Origin: Pseudoalteromonas piscicida
GTDB lineage: Bacteria; Pseudomonadota; Gammaproteobacteria; Enterobacterales; Alteromonadaceae
Assembly (NCBI RefSeq): GCF_000238315.3
Contig: NZ_CP011925.1
Span: forward strand, 558,001-622,000
DNA: 64,000 bases
Direction: 5' to 3'
The notes under the pieces are model-generated. The model did no database searches. It was not told where the DNA came from and saw only the letters and a program-made list of their open reading frames with translations. Every line of letters begins with the position of its first letter. The stretch's first letter is position 1. The translations under genes and the position numbers were made by a program. Of the stretch, positions 26,396 to 35,182 are shown piece after piece.

Positions 26396-29041
26396 ATGTT
26401 TAAATTACTCTCATCATCTCTTGCTGTCGCGGCAGCTATTGCGTCAAGTGCAGTGCAAGCAGCGCCGTCAACACCAAGCATTACCTGGAAGCCGCAAAGC
26501 TATTCATTTGTTGATGTAAATATCTATGGCCGCGGTTCATACAAACAGTTAATTCAAGCCAAAGAGGTGGTTGATATAGAGATTGAATGGAACGCTTGGT
26601 CTGGCAAGGGCGGCGACCACTACAAGGTGTTTTTCGATGATAACTTGGTTAACGAAGGGGTGCTTGCCGCAGGCTCTAAATCGGGCGTGATCCGATTTCC
26701 TTACACGCGCTCAGGCCGTCATCAGTTAACTATTCAACTTTGTGATGCAACAGGATGCGCCACATCAGCGGCAAAGCCGATTGTAATCGCGGATACCGAT
26801 GGTGGGCATTTAGCGCCACTGAAACTCAATGTAAACCCCAACAATAAGCAATTTAATACTGATCCAAACAAGGTGGTTGGCGCTTACTTTGTGGAATGGG
26901 GTATTTATGGTCGTCAATTCGATGTGACCCAAATCCCAGCGGATAACCTGACACACTTGCTTTATGGTTTTATTCCGATTTGTGGACCGAATGAGTCGTT
27001 GGGTGAAATCGAAAATGGCAATAGCCTACGCGCGCTGAAGTTAGCCTGTGGTGGCTCTAATGATTATGAAGTGGTGATCCACGACCCATGGGCAGCGGTA
27101 CAGAAGGCGCTACCGGGAGTTGATAGCAAAGATCCTATCCGTGGTACCTATGCGCAATTAATGGCATTGAAACAGCGTAACCCAGACTTGAAAATCTTAC
27201 CGTCAGTGGGTGGCTGGACGCTATCTGATCCTTTCTTTGATTTTGATAGCAAAGCCAACCGCGACACCTTTGTCAATTCAATGCGCGAATTCCTCACTAC
27301 TTGGAAGTTCTATGACGGTATTGACATTGACTGGGAGTTCCCTGGTGGAGATGGTGCGAATCCAAACCTTGGCTCAGCCAACGATGGTGAAGTGTATATC
27401 ACCTTAATGAAAGAACTTCGCGCCATGCTAGATGAGCTTGAAGCGCAAACAGGCCGAGAATACGAATTGACCTCAGCAATTGGTACAGGTTGGGACAAAA
27501 TCGAAGACGTAGATTACCAACGTGCTGCCGAGTACATGGACTATATCTTTGCCATGACGTATGACTTCCACGGTGGTTGGAACAATGTCACGGGTCACCA
27601 AACTGGGATCTATTGTGGTTCGCATTTAAGCAATGAAGCCTGTAATGGCAGTGGTGTCGATGAAAATGGCAAGCCACGCAAAGGCCCAGCTTATACGATG
27701 GATAACGCTATCCAGCTGTTACTGGCTCAAGGCGTACCTAGTGAAAAGCTAGTTGTTGGCGCGGCCATGTATGGTCGTGGCTGGGAAGGAGTGTATCCAC
27801 AAAACGCAGCCGTTGCAGGCAACCCGATGACGGCCCCTGCGAATGGCAAGTTGAAAGGTACAACCGCACAGGGTGTCTGGGAAGCTGGCGTTATTGATTA
27901 TAAAGGCTTGAAAAAGTATATGATTGGTGACAACGAACAAGGCGTGAATGGATTTGAAGTGGGTTACGATGAACAAGCACAGGCCGCGTACGTTTGGAAT
28001 AAGAGTAAAGGCACATTGGTAACCTACGATAGCCCACGCTCAGTTCGTGCAAAAGGCCAATATATTCTTCAGCATAACCTTGGCGGTATATTTGCGTGGG
28101 AAATTGATGCAGACAACGGTGACATTCTCAATGCGATGCATGAAGGTTTAGCGGGAGATATGCCACCGCCGCCTGTTAATAATGCGCCAACGGTGACACT
28201 TGCGAGTGAAGTAAACGTAGTGGCAGGAGAATCAGTGCTAGTGGAGGCAACAGCCACTGACCCTGAAGGTAAAGCGCTTTCTTATACTTGGTCAGGTGAT
28301 GCGGCGTTAACGTTAACGACAGAGCAAAACCGCGTTACCATTGCGACGCCTAGCGTAACGCAGGACGCTGTGTACACGGTAACGCTTGCAGTAACGGACG
28401 GCAAACATACGGTCAATCGTCAGCTCAAAGTAAATGTGAAAGCTGCGGTTGCCGAGAATAAAGCCCCAGAAGTTACAGGTATTAACGATGTGGTACTTGA
28501 CGAAGGTCAGCAGGTAACGCTACGCGTGACTGCTAGTGATCCTGAAGGTAAGCCGCTTAGTTATACTTGGAATGTTCCCGGCCATACTGTGGTTGGCAAT
28601 GGTGCTAGTGTAACACTTACCGCATCTCAGGTAGAAAAGACGCAACATATTACAGGTAAAGTGACGGTGAGCGATGGCGTAAATGAAGTAACACGCCCAT
28701 TTAACATCACAGTGAACGATACCACCTCGACGGACCCAGTTGAGCCACCGACTGAGCCGGGTAAAACTACGTGGGATGTAAATGCCGTCTACGTTGGTGG
28801 TGATGTGGTTTGGTACCAAGGGGTGCAATACAAAGCTCGTTGGTGGACGCGCGGAGCCTTGCCAAGTAAAGGCGGTGTGTGGCAAGAAATCATTCCTGAC
28901 GACGGTACTATTCGAGCGTGGCGCAGTGACCTAGTATACACAGGTGGTGATAAAGTCATCTTCGCTGGTGAGACTTATCAGGCGCGCTGGTGGACTCGTG
29001 GCCAGCAACCTAGCACTAATTCTGTGTGGCGTAAGCTGTAA
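26396..29041 (+). CDS. Secreted ChiA-type GH18 chitinase
   Basis: Cleaves chitin with substrate-assisted catalysis, 881 residues. After a signal peptide (ending VQA, about residue 22) comes a ChiA-type N-terminal Fn3-like domain (SITWKPQSYSF to about 135). The GH18 barrel follows, with catalytic DGIDIDWE: Asp307, Asp310, Asp312 and the acid Glu314, almost the numbering of Serratia ChiA. Other barrel landmarks are FAMTYDFHGGW and GAMYGRGWEGV. Two Ig/PKD-like domains and two CBM5/12 modules (YKARWWTRGALP, YQARWWTRGQQP) end the protein. AACGAGGAAG precedes the ATG. Confidence 0.95.
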   Translation: MFKLLSSSLAVAAAIASSAVQAAPSTPSITWKPQSYSFVDVNIYGRGSYKQLIQAKEVVDIEIEWNAWSGKGGDHYKVFFDDNLVNEGVLAAGSKSGVIRFPYTRSGRHQLTIQLCDATGCATSAAKPIVIADTDGGHLAPLKLNVNPNNKQFNTDPNKVVGAYFVEWGIYGRQFDVTQIPADNLTHLLYGFIPICGPNESLGEIENGNSLRALKLACGGSNDYEVVIHDPWAAVQKALPGVDSKDPIRGTYAQLMALKQRNPDLKILPSVGGWTLSDPFFDFDSKANRDTFVNSMREFLTTWKFYDGIDIDWEFPGGDGANPNLGSANDGEVYITLMKELRAMLDELEAQTGREYELTSAIGTGWDKIEDVDYQRAAEYMDYIFAMTYDFHGGWNNVTGHQTGIYCGSHLSNEACNGSGVDENGKPRKGPAYTMDNAIQLLLAQGVPSEKLVVGAAMYGRGWEGVYPQNAAVAGNPMTAPANGKLKGTTAQGVWEAGVIDYKGLKKYMIGDNEQGVNGFEVGYDEQAQAAYVWNKSKGTLVTYDSPRSVRAKGQYILQHNLGGIFAWEIDADNGDILNAMHEGLAGDMPPPPVNNAPTVTLASEVNVVAGESVLVEATATDPEGKALSYTWSGDAALTLTTEQNRVTIATPSVTQDAVYTVTLAVTDGKHTVNRQLKVNVKAAVAENKAPEVTGINDVVLDEGQQVTLRVTASDPEGKPLSYTWNVPGHTVVGNGASVTLTASQVEKTQHITGKVTVSDGVNEVTRPFNITVNDTTSTDPVEPPTEPGKTTWDVNAVYVGGDVVWYQGVQYKARWWTRGALPSKGGVWQEIIPDDGTIRAWRSDLVYTGGDKVIFAGETYQARWWTRGQQPSTNSVWRKL

Positions 29042-29163
29042 TCCAAAGCTCCTCTAACAAATTACTGGCAGGTATTGCTGCCAGTGATCACATCCTTCGC
29101 TTATCGCAGAAAATTAGATATAGCAAAGTGATAAACATTAAAGAAGTAAGAAGTAAGCAGTAA

Positions 29164-31641
29164 ATGAAAAGACTAACCCCAATTACCCTTGCTATGGTAG
29201 CAAGCTTTACTACGAGCGCGTTTGCTCAACAAAGTGTTTCATTAAATAACAACGAAATGCTATCGACTGCATTGATAGAACAATTAAATAACGACAATAG
29301 CTTGTTTAGAACGGCGCAAACAGATACTGGTCTAGCATTTGAAACACATAGCGTTGCTGCCGGTGGTAAACATCAACGCCGCAGCCAATACTACAAAGGT
29401 CTTCGAGTATATGGCGGTGAAATAGTTACACATCACGATACCAGTCAAACCACTTTCGGCTGGCTGCAACCTGCGCATAAGATTGTCGATATTTCGGGTC
29501 GAGTTATCACTGGCTTAACACTCACAGAAGTTACCCCCTCGCTTGATGAAGCGTCAGCATTGAGCATCGCTAAATCACATACAAGTAAAAGTATCGAGCC
29601 TAGGGAGCAGGACATTGAGCTAATTGTGTATCCGCATGGAAGTGCTGTAAAGCTTGCGTATTTGGTTACTTTGCTAATTGAAGATAGACACGGAAGCACT
29701 CGTCCAGAGTACATTATTGATGGTCACACTGGGGATATATTGTCACACCACGACACCATTAATCACAGTACTGCGCTGATGACAGGTCCAGGAGGGAATG
29801 AAAAGATTGGTAGAGTTGAGTATGGCGTTGACCGCCCTGCAATTAAGGTGGCGGCGCTGGCAAACGGCCAATGTCGGATGGAAGATGACAAAATCAAAGT
29901 CATTGATATGCAGCATGGAACGACCAATACCAGTGCTTATGAGTTTCGTTGTGGCGAGAACAATCATAAGTTTATAAATGGGGCTTATGCGCCGCTCAAT
30001 GATGCTTTATATTTGGGTCGGATGACACAAGAGATGTTCGCAAATTGGTACGGCATAAACCAGATTCTTCCTCATAAGCTGGTGATGCGAATCCATTATG
30101 GCGATAACTACGCCAATGCTTCTTGGAATGGCAGAGAAGTCACGTTTGGGGATGGTAACAGCGTTGTGCATCCACTAGTATCGACGAATGTAACTGCGCA
30201 TGAGGTAGCACATGGCTTTACTTGGAACACATCAAAATTGGTGTACCAAGGTCATTCAGGTGGCGTCAATGAGTCATTTTCTGATATGGCGGGCGAAGCA
30301 TTGGAGTGTTATTTAAATCAGAACTCTGATGGTTCATGCATCGTTGACTGGCAGCTAGGTAAAGATATTCTTAAACGTCATCATGGTGCATTGAGGTATT
30401 TTGATAAACCAAGTAAAGATGGTCGCTCAATTGATCATGCTGATCAATATACATTAGGATTAGATGTCCACTATAGCTCAGGCGTGTTTAACCGTGCGTT
30501 TTATCTACTATCTAATAGCCCTGGTTGGAATGTGCGTAAAGCCTTTGCTGTGATGGTAGAAGCCAATCGATTTTACTGGGTTTACAACGATGACTTTGAT
30601 GCACTCGGCTGTGGTGTAACCAAAGCGGCTAGGTCGTTGGGGTATGACACGGCGGCAATTGGTGAAGCGTTTTCACAAGTTGGTGTTTACACGTGTCTAA
30701 ATAACAAAACACCGACCATTCAGCTCAGCGCACCAGCTGATCAGAGTCAGCATGTAATTGGCAGTGAAGTTGTATTAAGTGCAAATGCACAAGACGAATT
30801 TGGTGAGGTTACTCGAGTTACTTTTGAGGTCAATGATCAAATTATTGGTAGTGTGACTCAAGCACCATGGCAATTGACTTGGAATGCAGAACAAGCAGGT
30901 AAATATACTTTCTCAGCACAGGTTACTGATAATGAGGGCGCGACAGCTAAAACTGAACTTCGTCAATTCAGCGTCGTCAACCCTGACGATTGCACAACAC
31001 CTGCTTGGCAAGAAAATAGCGTTTACGTTAAAGGTGATAAGGTTGCACTGGCGGGCTTCGAATATACTGCTCGATGGTGGAACCGTTATCAAAATCCTTT
31101 AAAGTCGGGCACTTGGGGTGTTTGGAAAAAAGGAGTCGCCTGTGGTGGAACATCTGATGATGGAAGTGTTAATGAAAATCAGCCACCAACGCTTGATTTT
31201 ATCAAACCTACAGATGGGTATGTTATAGAGATTGGGAAGGCAATCGACATACAATTATCTGCCACTGATAGAGATAGTAAGATCGATACAGTCACTGTAA
31301 AAGTGAACGATACGCTATTAACCGAACTCCATAGTGCACCATACGCGTTTAATTATGTTCCTAACTTAACTGGGAGCTACATAATTAGTGCTGTTGCGAC
31401 TGACGATAGAGGAGCAAAGTCAAAGTATATTTCAAGGCGTATTGTAGTTGTAGATCCTGTAAAAGAGCCTAAGCCAAACTGTAAAGCTGAGCCTTGGAAG
31501 GCTTCCAATGTGTACCATAAAGGTGAGAGAGTAAACTATGGAGGCTTTTTATTCGAAGCGAAGTGGTGGACACGTAACCAGAATCCAACTCAGTATTCCT
31601 CTCAATGGGCGGTATGGAAAAAACTTCAAAAGTGCGACTAA
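29164..31641 (+). CDS. Secreted M4 metalloprotease with two chitin-binding modules
   Basis: A thermolysin-type zinc protease, 825 residues. A signal peptide (ending AFA) and an FTP/PepSY-type propeptide (residues about 22-210) precede the catalytic domain. His346-Glu347 and His350 lie in HEVAHGF, and Glu370 in GGVNESFSDMAGEA, giving the HExxH + E zinc site. DHADQY-type and HYSSGVFNRAFY motifs hold the catalytic His. Ig-like domains alternate with two CBM5/12 modules (YTARWWNRYQNP, FEAKWWTRNQNP). It is transcribed in the same direction as the chitinase after 122 bp. It is probably aimed at protein in chitin-protein composites. Confidence 0.94.
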   Translation: MKRLTPITLAMVASFTTSAFAQQSVSLNNNEMLSTALIEQLNNDNSLFRTAQTDTGLAFETHSVAAGGKHQRRSQYYKGLRVYGGEIVTHHDTSQTTFGWLQPAHKIVDISGRVITGLTLTEVTPSLDEASALSIAKSHTSKSIEPREQDIELIVYPHGSAVKLAYLVTLLIEDRHGSTRPEYIIDGHTGDILSHHDTINHSTALMTGPGGNEKIGRVEYGVDRPAIKVAALANGQCRMEDDKIKVIDMQHGTTNTSAYEFRCGENNHKFINGAYAPLNDALYLGRMTQEMFANWYGINQILPHKLVMRIHYGDNYANASWNGREVTFGDGNSVVHPLVSTNVTAHEVAHGFTWNTSKLVYQGHSGGVNESFSDMAGEALECYLNQNSDGSCIVDWQLGKDILKRHHGALRYFDKPSKDGRSIDHADQYTLGLDVHYSSGVFNRAFYLLSNSPGWNVRKAFAVMVEANRFYWVYNDDFDALGCGVTKAARSLGYDTAAIGEAFSQVGVYTCLNNKTPTIQLSAPADQSQHVIGSEVVLSANAQDEFGEVTRVTFEVNDQIIGSVTQAPWQLTWNAEQAGKYTFSAQVTDNEGATAKTELRQFSVVNPDDCTTPAWQENSVYVKGDKVALAGFEYTARWWNRYQNPLKSGTWGVWKKGVACGGTSDDGSVNENQPPTLDFIKPTDGYVIEIGKAIDIQLSATDRDSKIDTVTVKVNDTLLTELHSAPYAFNYVPNLTGSYIISAVATDDRGAKSKYISRRIVVVDPVKEPKPNCKAEPWKASNVYHKGERVNYGGFLFEAKWWTRNQNPTQYSSQWAVWKKLQKCD

Positions 31642-31857
31642 ACAGAAGCGTAGATAAGCGGTGAGCTAGCTCCTTTTGTCCTTTGTTGATTTTATCATCC
31701 CCTTGTCTCACCAATGAGTTTTAGGGGGAACACCGCTATCTGCTCTTACTAAGGCTTCTAATGCTAGCAAGGTGGATTTACACACCAATAGCTGGCTATA
31801 GGAAGGCAATTCAACGTATTGAGCGCTAAAATTGGCTGTTATAAGTAGCTAAACAAT

Positions 31858-31901
31858 TTGAATTCGGAATAACAACTTGCACTTCAGCTGTTGTTATTCC
31901 G
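31858..31901. repeat. Palindromic element related to the MITE-like repeat at 52060
   Basis: CGGAATAACAAC (31865-31876) and GTTGTTATTCCG (31890-31901) form a perfect 12-bp stem with a 13-nt loop. TTTGAATTCGGAATAACAA resembles the left end of the element at 52060 (CCTGAATTCGGGATAAGAA). The stretch just before it (CAATAGCTGGC at 31787 onward) also resembles that element's core. The gene-free stretch is 31642-32206. Its last 200 bp, from about 31,980, are very T/G-rich on the plus strand with few C, and lead into the next gene. Confidence 0.45.
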
Positions 31902-32206
31902 TCCAACCGCACAGAATAAACAGTCCCTAAGCTTTTAACCAAGCTCAGATGAAAGAAGCTATGTTGAGTGTTTTTATTTAAATTTATATTGTGGATTAAT
32001 TTTTTCAATCTTTAATGTTTTTTGGTTTTATTCAATAATTCAATGTTGTAGTTTTATTGGTTTTTGTATTTGTTGTTGTGTTATTTTCATTTTTGCCATT
32101 TGTAGGTTATTGTGTGCTTTTCGTGGTTTTTATATTTTTTAGGTTTGGTTGAATTTTCTGTTTTTAATGTTATTATTATGTTGGTTTTTAATTAAAAGGA
32201 AATTTC

Positions 32207-32701
32207 ATGAAAGTTTTATCTACTGGTGCATTATTATTCGCTATAAGTACAACAGCTTTTGCTGGCAATCCAACGAGTGTAGGTGATGTTGTTGCTCGAG
32301 ATCTATCAATTTCAGGCCTAGGTTGGGCTGGGCACGTTGGGATCTGGGACGGTTCAAAAGTACTTGAAGTATTGAATGATAACACTGTCATTCACAAAAA
32401 CACGCTGAGTAGCTTTAAAGGTGCTTCCTCATACTGGGGCGCAAAGTACGGTCGGGGTACTAGGCATGGGGAAATCGTTGAAGCTGGGTGGGCACAACGT
32501 AGCTTTGATCCAGAATATACAATCACTGCACAATATACAGAAGGTAAATGGGTATATAAAAATGGTAGTTTTGTAAAAGTGAAGGTAAAGTTCCGTTGTG
32601 ATACTTTTGTGAACTACTCATACAAAAAGGTTACTGGCGAGAATTTAGTTACCGTTTTCACTCCGAGAAATCTTTATAATAGCTTCCCAAGCACTAGATA
32701 A
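32207..32701 (+). CDS. Secreted NlpC/P60-like (permuted papain-fold) hydrolase
   Basis: A 164-residue protein with a signal peptide (ending AFA, residue 20). SVGDVVARD, then GHVGIWDG with His43, and RCDTFVNYSY with Cys131 give a His-before-Cys order, as in the permuted NlpC/P60 group (YiiX/LRAT-like). Such enzymes act on amide or ester bonds in peptidoglycan or lipids; the substrate here is unknown. AAAAGGAAATTTC precedes the ATG. The next gene starts 12 bp after it, so the two form a pair. Confidence 0.6.
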   Translation: MKVLSTGALLFAISTTAFAGNPTSVGDVVARDLSISGLGWAGHVGIWDGSKVLEVLNDNTVIHKNTLSSFKGASSYWGAKYGRGTRHGEIVEAGWAQRSFDPEYTITAQYTEGKWVYKNGSFVKVKVKFRCDTFVNYSYKKVTGENLVTVFTPRNLYNSFPSTR

Positions 32702-32713
32702 TTCGAGGTGGAT

Positions 32714-34003
32714 ATGAAACTAATTGCAAAATATGTAGCATTATCTTTATTAGCTGTTTTTTTGGTTGTCATTTATTTTGTATCCACAGCAGAAAAGGAA
32801 GTAAAAAAAACTGCAGAAAATAATGAGACCGTTCCTTTTATTAGCCAGTCCGAGCTCATAGCTACACTTCCAGATTTTTATGATATGGATGTTAAATTAA
32901 CAGATAAAGAAAATAATAAAATGTTAGAGTTAGCAGATACGCTTACTTTAACATTGAAGAATAGTTTTGGTACAAAGGCTATGCTTGATTTTGAAGCTGA
33001 GCTAATAGAGCTATTAAAAGATCCGAATATATCAAGAAAAGATAAAATAAGTATATTGTGGAATATGGTACAGCAGTTAGGCGTGGAATCAGAGCAAGGC
33101 TTGTATGTGCTTGAGTATGTGAGTACGTTGGCTCCTATTGAGCTGTCCAATGAGTTAATTTCGCTATTCGAAAGTGCATCAGAGCGGGCAAAATTTGGCT
33201 TACTAAATGTACTTGAGACTATCTTACTGGTTAATGGAGAAGAGGCGAAAGTTTCTGCCATGCATTTATCAGAAGTAAAGCAGCAATTACTCGATGTAAT
33301 TAGTGGTCAGCTAGCCAATGTGGAAGATCCTGCATTAGGCTTTTCAATTCTTGAGGCTGTTGTTGGTCATCTTCCTTTTGAGAAAGCCAAACTACTGATA
33401 GATGACCAGTTTGTGATATCAGAAAATAAATCTAATAACGTATCAAATGATGCTATCAGAGCAACAAAAGCTGGAATTTATAATCGCCTCGCATTAGCTA
33501 ACCCTCAATCAAGGACTGAATTTTTGCCGCAATATATTCAAACTCTTAATAATGAGCCGTCACAAAAGGTAGAGCGAGAGTCGCTAAGGCAAGATCTCTT
33601 TAATATTATCAGAATAGATGAGTTTATGAATGAGGCTCCGCATGAGTTTAAGCAAACGGTGAATGCATTTTTGGCACGAGATCTTCCCGTGATGGACATC
33701 GACAGTGCTGAATTTGATTACGATGCTGTAAAGCTGTATTCAGATTTGTCAATTGCGATGGCAAAATTGAGTGCATCGGCTCAACGCTCTAGTGAGAGCA
33801 TATATACACAACAGATTAATGCAGCTAAAAGCCCACTTGAGCAAGCGATTTTGATAAGTCGTTCACCGTATCAGCTAAATGAATTATTAACTGATGAATT
33901 TACCCGAGCAAGAATTAGCAATGACTTGCGAGCAGAGGCCAAACGAATAGGTGCAGATTCTGCCTATTCTGATTTGCTAAACGATGCCGCATCTCGGTTG
34001 TAG
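32714..34003 (+). CDS. Helical membrane-anchored protein of unknown function
   Basis: A 429-residue protein from the ATG at 32714; GAGG at 32705 is its ribosome-binding site, and it overlaps an in-frame GTG at 32708. One N-terminal transmembrane segment (ALSLLAVFLVVIYFVS) leaves the remainder in the periplasm. That remainder is acidic, leucine-rich and almost wholly helical, with no recognised family. The close coupling to the secreted hydrolase suggests that it binds, inhibits or positions that enzyme; this is inference from context. Confidence 0.6.
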   Translation: MKLIAKYVALSLLAVFLVVIYFVSTAEKEVKKTAENNETVPFISQSELIATLPDFYDMDVKLTDKENNKMLELADTLTLTLKNSFGTKAMLDFEAELIELLKDPNISRKDKISILWNMVQQLGVESEQGLYVLEYVSTLAPIELSNELISLFESASERAKFGLLNVLETILLVNGEEAKVSAMHLSEVKQQLLDVISGQLANVEDPALGFSILEAVVGHLPFEKAKLLIDDQFVISENKSNNVSNDAIRATKAGIYNRLALANPQSRTEFLPQYIQTLNNEPSQKVERESLRQDLFNIIRIDEFMNEAPHEFKQTVNAFLARDLPVMDIDSAEFDYDAVKLYSDLSIAMAKLSASAQRSSESIYTQQINAAKSPLEQAILISRSPYQLNELLTDEFTRARISNDLRAEAKRIGADSAYSDLLNDAASRL

Positions 34004-34059
34004 GTAAATACGTTGTAGCCACCTTTGGTTGGCTACAACACTTACTACGTAATCACAAA

Positions 34060-34098
34060 TTACATTAACTGTTGTGGTTTGATTTCAACATTAGCAAA
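34060..34098 (-). pseudogene. Duplicated 3' end of yaeQ
   Basis: Read on the minus strand this encodes FANVEIKPQQLM and a stop, against ANIEIKPRQLM and a stop at the real yaeQ end (34469). The two DNA copies agree at 32 of the first 37 bases. It overlaps the last codons of the RiPP-like precursor gene in another frame. It looks like the scar of a recombination that placed the peptide gene downstream of yaeQ. Confidence 0.7.
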
Positions 34099-34291
34099 TC
34101 GTTGTACCACAGTCCCATTGACATGTGAAACCGTAGTCAACAGTCATTTGTGTACCACATAATCCTGTTTCGCATGGAAAAAATGTCGGATTTTTACCTG
34201 CACCTTGGATCTTTGGCGTCATGTCTAGGTTGATATGTTTGTTACTTAGAGAAAGATTTTTGACCTGTTGCTTTTTTAGCTTAAGTTTCAT
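34091..34291 (-). CDS. RiPP-like precursor peptide with Cys-rich core
   Basis: A 66-residue peptide, ATG at 34291 with AAAGGAATTAGCA upstream. The leader-like first half is basic (MKLKLKKQQVKNLSLSNK) and of the KLKLKKxxVKxLS kind found in natural-product precursors often annotated as class I lanthipeptide-like. A GAG sequence (IQGAGK) could be the processing point. The core has four Cys in FFPCETGLCG and CQWDCGTTIC, with Thr and Ser available for modification. No lanthipeptide synthetase, radical-SAM enzyme or dedicated peptidase lies in the window, so modification, if any, would have to come from elsewhere. Confidence 0.6.
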   Translation of the reverse strand: MKLKLKKQQVKNLSLSNKHINLDMTPKIQGAGKNPTFFPCETGLCGTQMTVDYGFTCQWDCGTTIC

Positions 34292-34468
34292 TGCTAATTC
34301 CTTTAGTTTTATAATTATAAATAAGAAGTTAAAAATCAATGTAATTATGATTAACTAACTTCAACGCTATAATTTACCCAAAAAGATATCTAAGTCAATA
34401 GAATGCTTTCTCGTGTCAGGACATTAGTGACGTCGATGTAAAGCTATTCAGTAATGTCGCCGTTTGGT

Positions 34469-35005
34469 TTACATTAACTGTCTTGGTTTGATTTCAATAT
34501 TTGCGCTATCAGAACTTACCCATACTTCGCCATCTTGAATGGTAATAGTGAGCTTGATACTTCGTTCTGCTAACTGAGCTAAAGCCTGAGTCGCGCTATA
34601 ATCCAAGCCGAAAATACTTAGATTTTTAAAGTCGTATAATTTAGGCTGGTGTTTTTGCCACCAAATTGCCTGATTATTTTCGCCATAAGTATAGAGGATC
34701 ACTTGTTTTGATTTATTACACGCTTTTTTAAGGCGTTTTTCATCAGGCAGTCCTAGTTCAACCCAAAGTTCAATCTCTTCGCTGTAATTCTTAACCCATA
34801 GTTCAGGTTCATCGTCAGCGCATAAGCCTTTGGTAAACTCCAGTCCTTCACAGGTATTTAGTGCATAGGCAAGTAAACGGATCATTAACCGTTGTTCGTT
34901 TTCAGAGGGGTGCTGAGCTAGTGTTAAATTAAAGTCTTGGTAAACATGTCTGTCCATATCACTGAGTGATAGTTGGGCTTTAATGATGGTGGATTTGAGC
35001 GCCAT
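34469..35005 (-). CDS. yaeQ: YaeQ family protein
   Basis: A 178-residue cytoplasmic protein. MALKSTIIKAQLSLSDMDRH, HPSENEQRLMIRLLAYAL and DDEPELWVKN are characteristic of YaeQ, whose fold resembles PD-(D/E)XK nucleases. Older work linked E. coli YaeQ to suppression of an rfaH defect, but the role is unresolved. It is monocistronic. The downstream stretch contains a second copy of its 3' end (34060-34098) and the RiPP-like peptide gene. Confidence 0.92.
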   Translation of the reverse strand: MALKSTIIKAQLSLSDMDRHVYQDFNLTLAQHPSENEQRLMIRLLAYALNTCEGLEFTKGLCADDEPELWVKNYSEEIELWVELGLPDEKRLKKACNKSKQVILYTYGENNQAIWWQKHQPKLYDFKNLSIFGLDYSATQALAQLAERSIKLTITIQDGEVWVSSDSANIEIKPRQLM

Positions 35006-35123
35006 AAATTTTCTTAAATAATTTTTGCGCTAGTATAGCGGATTTTAAGCCTAGGAATGAGATAAAAATTTACAGAATGCTATTGTAAAAGAAATGTGGT
35101 GTAGAAAGAATAAACCAGAAACA

Positions 35124-35152
35124 AAACACAGCCTCGCAATGAGACTGTGTTT
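35124..35152 (-). terminator. Terminator of the leucine-rich-repeat gene
   Basis: AAACACAG (35124-35131) pairs with CTGTGTTT (35145-35152), with an inner CTC/GAG extension. On the minus strand it continues into TGTTT. It lies 31 nt after the LRR gene. Confidence 0.7.
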
Positions 35153-35182
35153 ATTTGAGTAACTTAATGCTTAGCGTTAATA

